Assembly (NCBI GenBank): GCA_029204225.1
Contig: CM055102.1
Coordinates: forward strand, 21,276,637-21,340,636
Source: Diphasiastrum complanatum
Lineage: Eukaryota; Streptophyta; Lycopodiopsida; Lycopodiales; Lycopodiaceae
DNA length: 64,000 nucleotides
Reading direction: 5' to 3'
The notes beneath the pieces are model-generated. The model saw nothing but the letters and a program-made list of their open reading frames with translations. It ran no database searches and was not told the origin of the DNA. Each line of letters starts with the position of its first letter. Positions within the stretch are counted from its first letter, which is position 1. The position numbers and the translations under genes are program-made. This document shows positions 23,783 to 35,216 of this stretch, piece by piece.

Positions 23783-24967
23783 AGACAATTGATTCATAAG
23801 GCTCAACCTTATCAATTAATTGCAGGACAATTGTACCGTCGTGGATCAGATAATATTTTATGAAGATGTGTTTTACTGCATGAAGTACCAGATTTAATCA
23901 TGTTTTCACATGATGTCATGGGTGGAGGACACTTCTCTACAGATATTACTATTCGCAAACTTTTACAATCCGGTTGTTGGTGGCCTACGCTAAATAAGGA
24001 CACAAAAAATTTTATTCAGACGTGTGATGTTTGCCAGCGAGCATGATGGCCTACTCGACAGGATTATGAACCCTTACATCCGGTTTTATTGCAAGCACCG
24101 TTTGAAAAATGGAGATTGGATTATGTTGGTCCTATTCATCCTGCCGCGCAAGGATCTCAGGCCCAATACATTATCGTCGCAACTGATTATATGACCAAGT
24201 GGGTTGAAGCCAAAGCTGTCAAAGTGGCTGATGCGAAATCTATGGTGAAAATATTATAATCAGATTTGGATGTCCGATCAAAATTGTCAATGACCGGGGT
24301 ACACACTTTGTTAATCAAACAATAAAGTGTTTACTGGAAGATTTTTTCGTTATACACATATTTAGTATTCCCTATTATCCCAGAGGGAATGGCCAAGCTG
24401 AATCTTCCAATAAGATTCTCTACACCATTATGACAAAGACAGTTGAAACAAGTCGGTCCGATTGGGAACATAAACTGTATGTAGCATTATGGACATTCAG
24501 AATCGCTTACAAAATTACTACAAATCAAACACCTTTTCAACTGGTTTATGGTCAAGATGTTGTTATGCCAATTGAATTTTTAATCCCATTTTTACGCATA
24601 GCAGCAACGGAACGCTTAAATGATGTATGTCCTTACAAGTCCGTCATGAAGCGTTGCACAAATTACGTGAAACCCGATTGATGGCAGTTCATGCCTTAGC
24701 AACAGAGAAAGCCCGTCGCAAGGCATGGCACGATCGTCATTTGCACAAAAAGATCTGAAAGCAGGAGATCTTGCATTGATGTACAAAATCAAGCTGATCA
24801 AGGGTAAGTTGAAGTTTACCGGGGAAGGCCCGTATAAAGTGAAGGAAATCTTGAACTATGGCGCAGTAATTCTTGAGCACTTGGATGGAAAACAATTTGA
24901 TACTCCGGTAAATGACAGCCGATTATGCAAGTTCTGGCAGCCTGCTCCGCCAATTCAGCAAGCCTAA
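23783..24967 (+). pseudogene. Integrase of element A
   Basis: Reads KAQPYQLIAGQLYRRG, then the H2C2 zinc domain (GGGHFSTDITIRKLL, CDVCQ). The catalytic core has all three acidic residues: LDYVGPIHP, VNDRGTHFVNQ and GNGQAESSNK. ALWTFRIAYK and TNQTPFQLVYG follow. The C-terminal part (open frame 24725-24967) holds GDLALMYKIK and GEGPYKVKEI, an SH3-like tail, ending at the stop near 24967. Stops near 23862 and 24046 and shifts near 24258 and 24640 break it. Integrase would insert element cDNA into the genome. Confidence 0.9.
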
Positions 24968-25179
24968 TCTCAATATATTTTTTAGTTTTATTTATTTTTC
25001 AATGTTTTGTTTTCAGTATTTAATTTGCTGAGTTTTTTGGAAAAAGACAGTTAAAAATAAGGAAAGACTGATGAGCAAAAGTCAGGAAGTCATCAACATA
25101 AGGAAAAGGAAGCACAATATTTTTTATGGACAATGACTTAGAAAATCACTAATTTGGACAAATTTGGCCAATACAGTAT

Positions 25180-25530
25180 CAAAAACCTTCGCTGAGCTCT
25201 CGGACTGTACATCCACCCTTGGTTTATCTAAATTGAGGTGGGCGAAGGTTCCTGACAAGAGAAAATCCAATTTTTTAGACAGGCAAATGTTCAGTGATAT
25301 GCCATTTTGGAAACCTTCGCTGAGCATCATAACCTCATTATGAACCTTCGCCGACCTGCTGGATGATCTTAAAATGTCAAAATTAGGTTGTCCATAGGTT
25401 CAGATTGTGAAAAAATGCATTTATGACAGTACTTGGGCGGAGGACCCTCCTGGGCGAAGGTTCATCCTTCGTCAGCCCTGGAAAACGTTCTTCTGATAGG
25501 TTCAGATCCTTAGAAACCTTCGTCGAGATT
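25180..25530 (+). repeat. ACCTTCG/CGAAGGT motif array after integrase, element A
   Basis: Six sites in about 350 bp on both strands: near 25183, 25242, 25311, 25342, 25454 and 25514. Three of these contain the palindrome-like GAAnnTTC (25244, 25342, 25456). The array sits between the integrase stop and the extra ORF. The left-copy fragment at 6841-7652 has the same sites. Confidence 0.75.
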
Positions 25531-25693
25531 TTTATAGCCTATTTTTTATAGTAGTGCATATGCCTGCAAATTTTTGTTCAGAACTAATCAGCCAAACTAC
25601 TATTCTGTGTAATGGACCCACCAAATTCACCTATAAGTTGGTTGAATTCTATTCATTACTGACTTGTGCTAGCAAAGCTCTTGCGAATTTTTT

Positions 25694-28616
25694 TTGCGAC
25701 CAAAGCCTTTCAAATTTTCTGCATTGTCTTCTAATACACTTTCACGCGTTTATGATTCCTTTCTGATCATCATGTCTTCTACCGATATTTCCCACTCTCC
25801 GCGCTATACTATCCATCATGATGTCCCATCTGCAACGGACATCATGATTCTTCCTAGCACAAGCATGGTCACTCAGTGGATGACCCTTGAGGAGCCTCTA
25901 CTCACTGCAATGGGTATTCATGAGAGAGCCTTTTCAAGTCATATTAATATGGATTTCATCACTCTTGCCTTCAGTATGTGGAAGGAAGAGAAATCCAAAT
26001 TCTATATCACTTTCCAGTGATCCACACACAAAGTGTGAGTCACTGAGGCCGCACTTGCAGCTATAGGAACATCATCTGGTATGTAGGCCTCACCCAATCA
26101 CAAGCACGTCAAACATGCCATCAAGCCATTTATTGACCTCACCAACGATCTGCACTAGACCAATGATGGCTACCTTTTAGAAGCCATCACTGAGCCTTCC
26201 ATCCACGCAGCTGCCCAGCTATTGAATAATTTTCTGATGGCTGGCAACCTCAAGAAAGACCGCATCACATCTCAAATCCTTCACAGGATAGTGGAGTCCC
26301 ACACTAAGTTGGCCAAAGCCCCTCTTGAACCATATAATTGGCTCAAGACTATTTCTGGTGAGCTCAAGTCAGCTATTAAGGCCAATACTAAGCAACAGTT
26401 CACTGCTGGCTCTTTATTGTTCCTCTTAGCCGCTTCTCACTTAGAAAACAGAATCCATGGCTTCCACCTGGATTTCGTGCTTTTGGTTTACAAAGAAGCA
26501 TTGGCAAAATCATCGCATCAGGCCTCAAGCTCTCATAGTCGTCGTCGTCCACGCAGCGAGATCGTAATTCGTGACTCGCCTTCCGCGTCATAACGTCGCA
26601 CTAGGCATACCTCGTCAGCTGCGCTTCCACTTCCTGCTGTTGTTCTCACTGAACTTTCCATTCCCCTAGCCTCTGATGCTTCCACCGAAGCCACCTCACC
26701 TAACACACAGTTCTTTATGGATATGTTTGATGATTCCGACCCCCTTGGGGCCTCCAAAATATTTGAAATGCCTCAAAGCCCAGCACCCTTTGAACCCCAA
26801 TCCCCTGGAAGAGGATTCGGACATATCCATGAATCTACTGTTGGTGTCGAAGATGCCAGCCAGCAACCTCACACACAAGGTAGCCCAGCCACACTTCGGG
26901 TCAACACAGTTGTAAAATCACCAAAACAGTTCGACGCCATAGTGCCTGAAGGGTTTGAAGAGGTGGATATTTTTGAAGAAAAAGAGACTGTGGCACCTAT
27001 TCAACGCCTACCAAGGACAATACCATCAGGTCCTCCTGTTGCCGGCGCTGCCACGACCGTCGATTCTGGTGATGCTCTAGGGTTGGTTTCAAGCCTTGGG
27101 CAAGTGATCCAGATTATGATGGATAAGAAGAAGGAAATGGAGCAGAGGATCTCTGATCTAGGATCCGAAAACACTTTGATTAGCCAGAAAATTGTCCAAC
27201 TAGATCGAGAGTTGAAGATAGCCAAACAACATGAAGATAACGTTGAAAGCAAAAAGAAGTTGGCCTAGCAACAAGCTGATCGCTTGGAAAATTACATCAG
27301 CTCCCTGCAAAATGCCCTGACAACAGCACAGGATCAGGTAGATAAGGCAGTGGAAGATGCCAAGCAACAAGTGCAACTATTGAAGGGGCAATTATAGATG
27401 GCCGAACAAGATCGCACACGGCTTGAAGGTGAATTGGATGTGACTACCCTTGAGCGTGATGCCTATCTGCAAACGCAAATATCCGATCATCCGGTCACAC
27501 TGACGGAGATTGCATATTTATTCAAAAAAGTGGAGACCTACAACGTGGCCCTTCAGGGATTCCAAGGCCGCTTTGATAGGTTCTAAGGAGCAGCTTCAAC
27601 TGAGTTGACAAAGGCAAAAGAGACCATCACCGCCTATGAAAAAGCAGTCATTCAAGTGTTGGAAGTCGGACAACAAATCCTCGTCCCGGTCATGCCGCAA
27701 TTCTCCCCTTCACGCCAAGAAGCTGTACCAATGGATACATGGATTGATTCGAGCATGGACCAGGGGGGAGCTCCAGATATAGCAGATCAACCGCCAACCA
27801 TACTGGCAGTACAAGCGGGTCCATCCTCATCAAGGACAAGACCTCTATTCAGAAGGCCCATCAGCTTCGAGGACCAGATCCAAACCTTCTTAAAGCAACA
27901 TTTGCATGAGTCCTCGCGTGGTGGATGGGTTCTGAAATTTAAGACCTCCGAGATTGAGGCCGGCAAAGAGTTAGACAAAATACCTACACTGGGAGAGCAG
28001 CCGACATGGAGAATCACGTTTTTGAGAAAACTTCGGAATCAATTAGGAGTTACGTCACCAGCCCTCGCTAGTTGCGGGTAGGTCCCTATTACGTGCCAAT
28101 GCCGCGACGAAATAAATGGAAAGATTTGGAGTTGGCTATGGACAAAATCACCATCCATATGCCCAATTGGCCAACCATCCATCAGCCTTACAGCTGGACC
28201 ATTTCAGTGGACTTCCACCGTGCTTTACAAGCATATCAGAGAGAGTATGTCCACTCTTCGGATCCAACGGTGCGACAATCGGCAATGTTTGCTAAAGATC
28301 TAATTCTGTTGGTGTCAGTGGCAGCCAAATGGGACAATTGTCTTCCTCCCCTGGCATTCAATCTAAATAAGCTGATGGCCTCAGAGCAAATCAAAGATCA
28401 ACTACCGATTGCTTGTTTCTATTTTCGTGCGGCTATGATGGAAGGCTCTTGGGAATCCCGCTTCACCTCATGGACAACTTCCAAATGAATTGCCGGAGCC
28501 CACCGTTGTTTCCTGCCACACAATTTGGATTTCAATACTGCACGCCTCGACTTTATGGAGAAGGTGCAATATCATTCAATTAAGATTCGGCACGAAGCCA
28601 ATAAAAGTCCCCAATA
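25694..28616 (+). pseudogene. Post-pol extra ORF of element A, coiled coil
   Basis: A long decayed reading region between integrase and the 3' LTR, of unrecognised function. Open stretches: 25694-26020, 26222-26593, 26717-27268, 27398-27586, 27605-28081, 28072-28488. In order: an N-terminal globular part (ITLAFSMWKEEK); a helical part (KLAKAPLEPYNWLKTISGEL); a Ser/Arg/Pro-rich linker; a coiled coil from about 27070 to 27580 (heptad-like KKKEMEQRISDLGSEN, KIVQLDREL); then a C-terminal part rich in Trp and Leu (KDLILLVSVAAKWDNCLPPL). At least five stops or shifts break it. Position after pol matches the env-like or additional ORFs of Athila-type elements, but I see no signal peptide and no clear membrane segment. 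Confidence 0.7.
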
Positions 28617-28650
28617 ATTGCATATTGTAGGTGTCGTGGGACCGCCACCA

Positions 28651-28667
28651 GTTTTGGTGAGGGATGC
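28651..28667 (+). other. Polypurine tract of element A
   Basis: GTTTTGGTGAGGGATGC lies directly before the 3' LTR. The inverted family member has GTTTTGGTGGGGGATAC at the same place, confirming a conserved plus-strand primer. Confidence 0.7.
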
Positions 28668-29397
28668 TGTTGGCGGGTTTGCGGATCCCAAGGCAACCCT
28701 AACCCTAGTTAATAAGTGAGAAGGATTTCGCACCCTGTGTGTGTAAGTCCAATCCGATGATCACATAGTTATTTGATTGATTAGTTAAAAGTTAATAAAG
28801 GACTTTAGGCCTTTTTGTGGGACTTTTAATGTTGCAGGGCCTAAATGTCAAGTTAGTGAATAAAGTCAGGTTTCCCTCCAATTTTGATGGTTCCCACACT
28901 TTTTTAAATTTGAATAAAAAGAGAGACAAGACTGGACCAATAGGATTCAAAGGCCAGGGTCCTCCTCTCTACTATAAAAAGGGACCAACTCGAGTTGCTC
29001 CTGATGTTCATTTCCTCATTTCAATAAAGCAGATTGGTTCTCTTTAGAAATGGATTGATGAATGTCCTTGCTCTTCCTCTCTTTTCCTCCATTTCTCATG
29101 CTTCCTTTATATTTGTTAATTGTTGGATTTGATCATTATTGGGATTGCTATTTCTAATGCTTTTTGTGAGAGAGAAAAGGAGAGAGAGAAGAGTAAGTTT
29201 CTATTATTGTTGTGGATTTAGGGTTAATGGAAGTAGGGTTAATGGATGTAGTGTTAATGCTTAGTGTTAATGGATGTTAGTATTAGATCCTCCATTCATG
29301 TTGAAATCTGAACTATACTATCACTCTCATGGGAACGAACCTCCGTGTGACAACTAACTCCATCTCTTTGATGCTAGATTGACTAGATCTTGGATTC
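28668..29397 (+). repeat. 3' LTR of element A (last bases missing)
   Basis: Starts TGTTGGCGGG and matches the 5' LTR until gatcttggattc, where the final 25 or so bases present in the 5' and the inverted LTRs are missing. Unrelated sequence follows, so no target-site duplication can be read. Confidence 0.9.
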
Positions 29398-29744
29398 CTA
29401 TGTGAGGCGTCCCTCTGTTGAATTACACCCATCTTGTGCAATCGCATCACACCAGTCATCTTAGAACCTGATCTACTTCACGCTTACTCCACGAATTACC
29501 TCTATTGGGTTGTTGTTTTTTTTTTCGATTCTGTAGCCATGCGCCAACCATCCTGCACCTTCGCTGAATCAGAGAAATAAATATGAGCATGAGAGAACCA
29601 TCCGGGTCACAGTTTTTGATAGCATTTGCATAACGTTATCCAAAGGGCCCTCATAAAGATTTCAACGTGATATCGCTGAGCCTTGGCAGTCCATAAAACA
29701 TTCTCTGATCTGCTGACACCGTTAAAGCTTGTAGATCTCCGTCT
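29398..29744. other. Spacer after element A, no gene seen
   Basis: Mixed sequence with no open frame of note. It ends where the CT-rich minisatellite begins. Confidence 0.5.
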
Positions 29745-30222
29745 CCCGTCGAGATTTCATCCAACTCCTTTCCTCCGGTCGAGTTATTTCTCTCTCTACC
29801 GCCCCTCTCATTCGGTTGAGATTTCACGCATTTCCTCCGGTCGAGTTCTTTTTCTCTACCGCCCCTCTCTCTCTCTCTCTCTCTCATTCGGTTGAGATTT
29901 CACGCATTTCCTCCGATCGAGTTCTTTTTCTCTCTACCGCCCCTCTCTCTCTCTCTCATTCGGTCGAGTTCTTTTTTTTCTCTCTCTCATTCGGTCGAGT
30001 TCTTTTTTTCACTACCGCCCCTCTCTCTCTCTCTCATTCGGTCGAGTTCTTTTTTTTCTCTCTCTCTCATTCGGTCGAGATTTCATGCATTTTTCGGTCG
30101 AGTTCTTTCTCTCTTTCCTCCGGTCGAGATATCTCTCTCTACGACTTCAGCTCTCCTTCGGTTACCTCCTCTCTCTCTCTAACCCTCTTCGGTTACCTCC
30201 TCTCTCTCTCTCTCTACCTATT
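29745..30222 (+). repeat. CT-rich minisatellite with GGTCGAG motif
   Basis: Irregular units of about 40-80 bp with cattcggtcgagtt or tttcctccggtcgag, followed by accgcccctctctctct. The motif CGGTCGAG or a close variant occurs about ten times. Ser/Leu-rich open frames here (29816-30232, 29892-30182) come from the repeat and have no start context or domain. Confidence 0.85.
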
Positions 30223-30964
30223 CCCTGCCTGAGAAAAAATTTCGTTTTTTTCAAAAAAAGAAAATTTACGATTGCTCACAATCCTTCACGAGCACCCAAA
30301 TGCACCATATAGACAGCCGTTAAAAAACTTTACCGTAAAACTTCTTAATTCCCTACGGTTCCTGCAATTTCTTCTGAGCACCAAAACATTTCATGGATCT
30401 CAAACTTTATAGAATCTAGTTTATAATTTTTTTTAAGAACCCCTTTATTCTAAGTTGTCTAAATTCAACTTACCTTTCATTATTTAACTCTACATAGCTT
30501 TTTTATTTGAGCTCGGAATTCAGCGAAGTAAAAACGAAAAGTGATCAAAACAACGAGCCTGACACTGAGGAGTCATTGAAGTTTTTTTTTTAGTTATTAT
30601 TTCTTTTCATTATCTTTTTCAAGGCCCTTTTCAATTTTTACGTATTTTCGTTAGTTATTTTCAAATCTTCATATCTTTTCCATTTAAGCTCAGAATTCGA
30701 CGCTGTAAAAAGCAAAAAAAAATTGTGGTGACAAATTGAACACAACTGCTACATTTTGATTTGCTACACTTTTCATTCACAACCATTTTATTTTTCGAGG
30801 ACTCGGAATTTTTAAGTGGGTGGAGAAGAGCAATTTTACCAGCTTTTAAAATACCATTCTGAATAAATTCCAGACGGTGAATTCATAGTCCACCAGTTTC
30901 ATTAGCCATTAATGATGGATTATTGATATAGTCAAAACATTCAACTTCCATCTATTGATGAAAT
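30223..30964. other. AT-rich spacer, no gene seen
   Basis: Many homopolymer runs and no domain in any frame. Confidence 0.6.
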
Positions 30965-32738
30965 ACAATCTGAAATCGTACGTTACAGCCTTGTATTTGA
31001 CGGACAACCAAGTCCAATTAGCATTGATGATTGGTTGACTGAATTAGAAGTTTATTTTCGTCATCGCCATTATTTTGAAGAAGATAAAATCTATTTTGTT
31101 TCATTGTGCTTTTAAGGACAAGTTCGAGCATGGCGGGATACTCAAGCACATTTGAGCACAAAGCTTTGGAGTCAATTCAAAATTGCTTTCATTGATAGTA
31201 TTACCAAGTTTTATGAGAAATCATTCGAATCTTTCAAACAAACTGGTTTTGTACAACGATCTAATTAGCAATTTTTGGCATTGGTTCAGAAGACAAAATT
31301 TGAGTATAGAAAATGTTTGAACTACTATGTGGGTTTCCTTCAAACGCCTATAAAGAATGTGCTTCAACCAACTCTTTCCAAATCCATTTATGCCGCTAGT
31401 TTTATGGAGTTGTGCAATATGATGGATCGTGCACTTGATCTGGAGCACTTATCTACAAACCATATCAATACATGGTGGAAAGTCACCTCTCAATAGAAAC
31501 CTTATTATTACAACCAACGACTGTCTGAATACGTTAGTCCTACCTTTGATGGAAGCATCCACTCCATTAATGTAGACAATTGGCTAGAGGATTTGGATTA
31601 TAACTTCTACTATAGTGGAGGTATTGGTGACAGTGATATAGTTTTCTTTGCTTCATCGGGTTCCAAGGACGTGTTCAGTCATGGTGGAACATCGTTCATG
31701 ACTTTCTTCCTAAGAACTGGTTAACTTTCAAAAGAGTTTGTAGACAGATCTTCAATCGATCTGACTTCATCCAATGGTATTATTGATGAGCGAAGTGAGG
31801 ACAATGAGTCAGATGAGAAAAGCGATGATGAGAGTGAAGTCTCAGATCCAGACACAATTGCAACAACAAATAGTGGAAATCAGGCTTCAGGCAAAAGTCA
31901 AGATTCAAATCAGGATGTGAAGATAATTGAACATCCTTTCGAGTTTCACTTCAACCATCAAAGTCCGGAACTTGACCTACATCAATGCCTTAATCTGGTC
32001 AATGAACAAGCAACTATGGACCGTCAAATTGGGAATATTGTTATGCTCAAAGAAGGTCGATCTAGGCATTCACCAAAATTTCAGAATGAGGACTATATGG
32101 CACCAATATTCCATGGTTTGGAATTGAGTGGATTTTTAAAGGATCCGAACTGCAAACCAATTCATTTTGATTTGGAAGCTTTCGAAAATAGTTTTATTTT
32201 TGACAATGATTTAATGGAGTATGAGGTATTCAACATGGATACTGGTAGAAATGAAGAGATTTCATTAATCCATGGAAATCCTACTTGTATCAATACTTTG
32301 GATTATTGTTCAATGTCTCATGGATCCATTAGTCAAGAGCTGCAAGTGGCTTCCATTGGAGAAACCTATTTCTATGGATTCTCTAGAATTCAATTGCCAA
32401 TATCTAATTCACGCACTTATCCAGAATGTACGGACGTGAATAATGATTGGAAATATTCTCTCAATCAACCAGCACTCTATAGGAAGCTGATTAAAAAAAT
32501 GCCATTTCTTTGGAGAGGTCTACATTGCTCAGTGGACTCTAATGTAATCAATCTTCAATTGAGTAATGTCAACAATGATTGTTCATCAATGGTTATTTGG
32601 AACAATCAAGACATCAAACCCTTGGTTCAACTTTGGATTGGGATTGATGCTTCAACGATTTATATGGGCAACTGCAAATTTTATATTTTGAGACAAGAGT
32701 CCATTTTTGAGATCAATCAGGTCAAATATTCGTATTGA
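30965..32738 (+). pseudogene. Decayed gene with two tandem gag-like domains and an unknown domain
   Basis: The first gag-like domain (about 30965-31496) stays in one frame with two in-frame stops: LVFDGQPSPISIDDWLTELE, then GQVRAWRDTQAHL and KLWSQFKIAF. The second (about 31535-31790) repeats the pattern as PTFDGSIHSINVDNWLEDLD and, after a shift, RVQSWWNIVHDFLPKNW. Then follow an acidic linker (about 31797-31910, DNESDEKSDDESEVSDPD) and 273 uninterrupted codons to the stop at 32738 with no domain I recognise. The first open codon at 31917 is GTG; the frame is open further upstream, so the start is unknown. The FDG...W...F pattern is typical of retrotransposon gag; no knuckle or pol follows. 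Confidence 0.6.
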
Positions 32739-33144
32739 CCAAATTTCAAAAAATATATTTCGGTCAACAGTATGCCCAGAATTAGTTTCACCATACGACC
32801 AAATTTCAATATTCATGTCGACTACTTCGTATAGAGCATTTATATTTGAACAACAATTCATGACTACCATTGCTCATGGAAGAATTATAATGTTCTTCAT
32901 AAAATTGGTTAAACAACATGGACTGCCAGCTACGGTAGAAGAGCCAGATGCAACACAAAGCCAAGAATCCAAGGGAATTGGATAAGCATCTGATTTGTTA
33001 TGATGTCGAGGAAGTAGACAAAAGAGGATATTGCGGTGATGCAGTCTGTCCATTTCATACAGATTGGTTGCCAACAAGCAATATGGTGCTTCATCAAACT
33101 CTTTTTCGACCATCAATTTTCCTCCATGGGAACAAGGATTACAG
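32739..33144 (+). other. Spacer with unassigned short open frames
   Basis: Overlapping frames of 70-92 codons on both strands have no known domain. It may be the remainder of the preceding decayed gene. Confidence 0.4.
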
Positions 33145-33661
33145 TCTCATGTACTACTAGTACATTAGTGCTCATCAATGTATCAAGGATATCCATTGTA
33201 AGCTTTGTAGGCCCAAAAGGAGGCGGTTCCCTCTTTAGGCCCTCCAAAGTAATTAATAAGGATAATAGGCCAACAAGGGCCCAATGTAGTTTAAGTAATA
33301 CTTAACAAGGGCTAACTATCTCTCAAGATAGTTAAGTTAAGTTAAGTAAGAGCATTGTCTATAACTAGGCAAGAGACATCATTTTGTGAATCTTTTGGCT
33401 CATTTGCAAGTGAGAGCTTCTAGCTTCCTTGTGAATGTGAGCCATAGGAATCTCCATTGCTAGGTCTCATGTGCCCTATCCACATGAATCAATGCTCCAT
33501 TTACATTGCTTTGTACTCTTTCTTTCATTGATAATGTGATTCCATTGAGATCTCCATGTTTCTAGCTTCTATTGATATGCTATCATGATTGTCTTGTACT
33601 TTTCTTGCTTCTAGCTTTACTTCATTGTTATTGTTATTTGCTTGGGATTTGGCACATGACA
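33145..33661 (+). repeat. LTR family R, copy 2 (apparent solo LTR)
   Basis: Begins TCTCATGTAC (TGTCATGTAC in copy 1) and ends GGCACATGACA, giving inverted ends TGTCATG/CATGACA. Closely similar to 18866-19296 over the shared part. No primer site or polypurine tract adjoins it and no target duplication is evident, so it is called a solo LTR. Confidence 0.7.
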
Positions 33662-34115
<454 letters not shown>

Positions 34116-34116
34116 G

Positions 34117-34480
34117 CATTCATAGAATATGTTGTTGCGGCCAAGATGGCCAATGAGCTGACCTAGCTTAGACAGTTCCTAGGATCAACAACACATTCAT
34201 AGAATATGTTGTTGCGGCCAAGATGGCCAATGAGTTGTTGATCCTGCACATGGACAACACCTCTGCTATTCATCTGACAAAAGACCCAGTGTTTCACTCC
34301 AGAACGAAGCACATCGCCATCAAGTATCACCTGATCAAGGATTTGGTTGAGAAGGACGAGCTGAAGACTTCATACCAACAAAACATATAGTAACTAACAT
34401 TTTTACAAAGGCATTGGACAAGACAATGTTTGAAAGGCAGAGAGCCAACTTGGGAATCAGAAAAATATACAATTTAAGAG
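34117..34480 (+). pseudogene. C-terminal end of a copia RNase H
   Basis: Reads LLILHMDNTSAIHLTKDP, then RTKHIAIKYHLIKDLVE, then in another frame VTNIFTKALDKTMFERQRAN. This is the standard end of a copia polyprotein. A 41-bp segment is directly duplicated (34117-34157 and 34194-34234), and stops break the frames. The rest of pol is absent; the CT microsatellite abuts it. Confidence 0.85.
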
Positions 34481-34489
34481 GGAGCTGAA

Positions 34490-35025
34490 GAAACATTGAG
34501 TTTCTGCTTTTAAAGCCTTAGTAGTTTTTCTTGTATTTTTGGATTGCTGCATATTTTAACTAGTTTTTGCACATTTGCATTTTTGAACTGTTTCGTCGCA
34601 TAGTTCGCATTTTGGGTCATGAGGAAAACTCATCCCTAGGTCTAAAACACTTAGAAAATAACTCTGGCAACTTTTCCCGACATTGTCACAGTTTTTGCAT
34701 TTTTGCAAAAAAGGCGACACTATCTTTAAATGTCTTAGAAACGTTTTCTAGCCTACTGTCACTTTTTTTGCCTTTCGGAAAAAAGCGACACTTGCCCTTA
34801 GAAAAACGACACTAACCTTAGAACTGGTTTCTGCCCTACTATCGACTTTTTGGCACTTCTGAAAAAAGTGACACTCTCACATTTTTTGCCTTTCAAGAAA
34901 AAATGACACTGTCTCCAAATGCCTTAGAAATGTTTTCAGCGGCCTACTGTTGGGTTTTTTGCCTTTCGAAAAAAAGCGACTCTGCCCTTGAAAAAGCGAC
35001 ACTGCTCTTAAAGTCACGAAAAATG
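34490..35025 (+). repeat. Copia 3' LTR region with GCGACACT-type repeats
   Basis: A purine-rich tract (aagagggagctgaagaaa) precedes this region, as before a 3' LTR. From about 34680 to 35010 imperfect units carry ttttttgccttt, a run of A, and GCGACACT or variants (about six occurrences). A related pattern occurs at about 57350-57610 in the LTR region of copia element 3. Confidence 0.6.
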
Positions 35026-35216
35026 TCCTTTAGCAAAAACATGAAGGTCTGTAGCATGAAGGCACTATGCAACGGGCAGGAGGCGGCTAATTCATGGAGG
35101 ACAATGACAAAAAGATGGAATCAGTTTTGTTTAAGACTAATGTATTTTCTTTTGATTAGTTAGATCCTTGGATTGATCACATAAAGGATCAACGAAGGAT
35201 ACATATAGAGATATAC
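35026..35216. other. Junction segment, nothing recognised
   Basis: Lies between the copia LTR region and the inverted LTR of the element A family. Confidence 0.4.

Larger units (their letters stand above)
11464..25648. repeat. Right copy of the HMGR-bearing duplication
   Basis: This is the longer copy. It contains HMGR copy 2, the long TG microsatellite, and the left half of Ty3 element A. The homology stops at 7652/25648, inside element A upstream of its extra ORF. If this is a simple tandem duplication, the sequence between the copies (7653-11463) should also precede the left copy outside the window, making the unit about 18.0 kb (7653-25648). That unit length is inference. Confidence 0.9.
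19297..29397 (+). mobile_element. Ty3/gypsy-type element A lacking RT and RNase H
   Basis: A 10.1-kb element in this order: 5' LTR, Asp-tRNA-type primer site, leader with short motifs, gag, protease, integrase, motif array, long extra ORF with coiled coils, polypurine tract, 3' LTR. Reverse transcriptase and RNase H are absent: the protease frame ends at 23782 and integrase starts immediately after. The coding parts carry stops and shifts, so it is non-autonomous and decayed. Athila-type elements also have an Asp-tRNA primer site and an ORF after pol, which suggests that broad group, but the assignment is tentative. Confidence 0.8.

Noticed and set aside
29816-30232. Ser/Leu/Phe-rich open frames of 70-138 codons
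   Set aside because: They arise from the CT-rich minisatellite; overlapping frames are all equally open and no domain is present.
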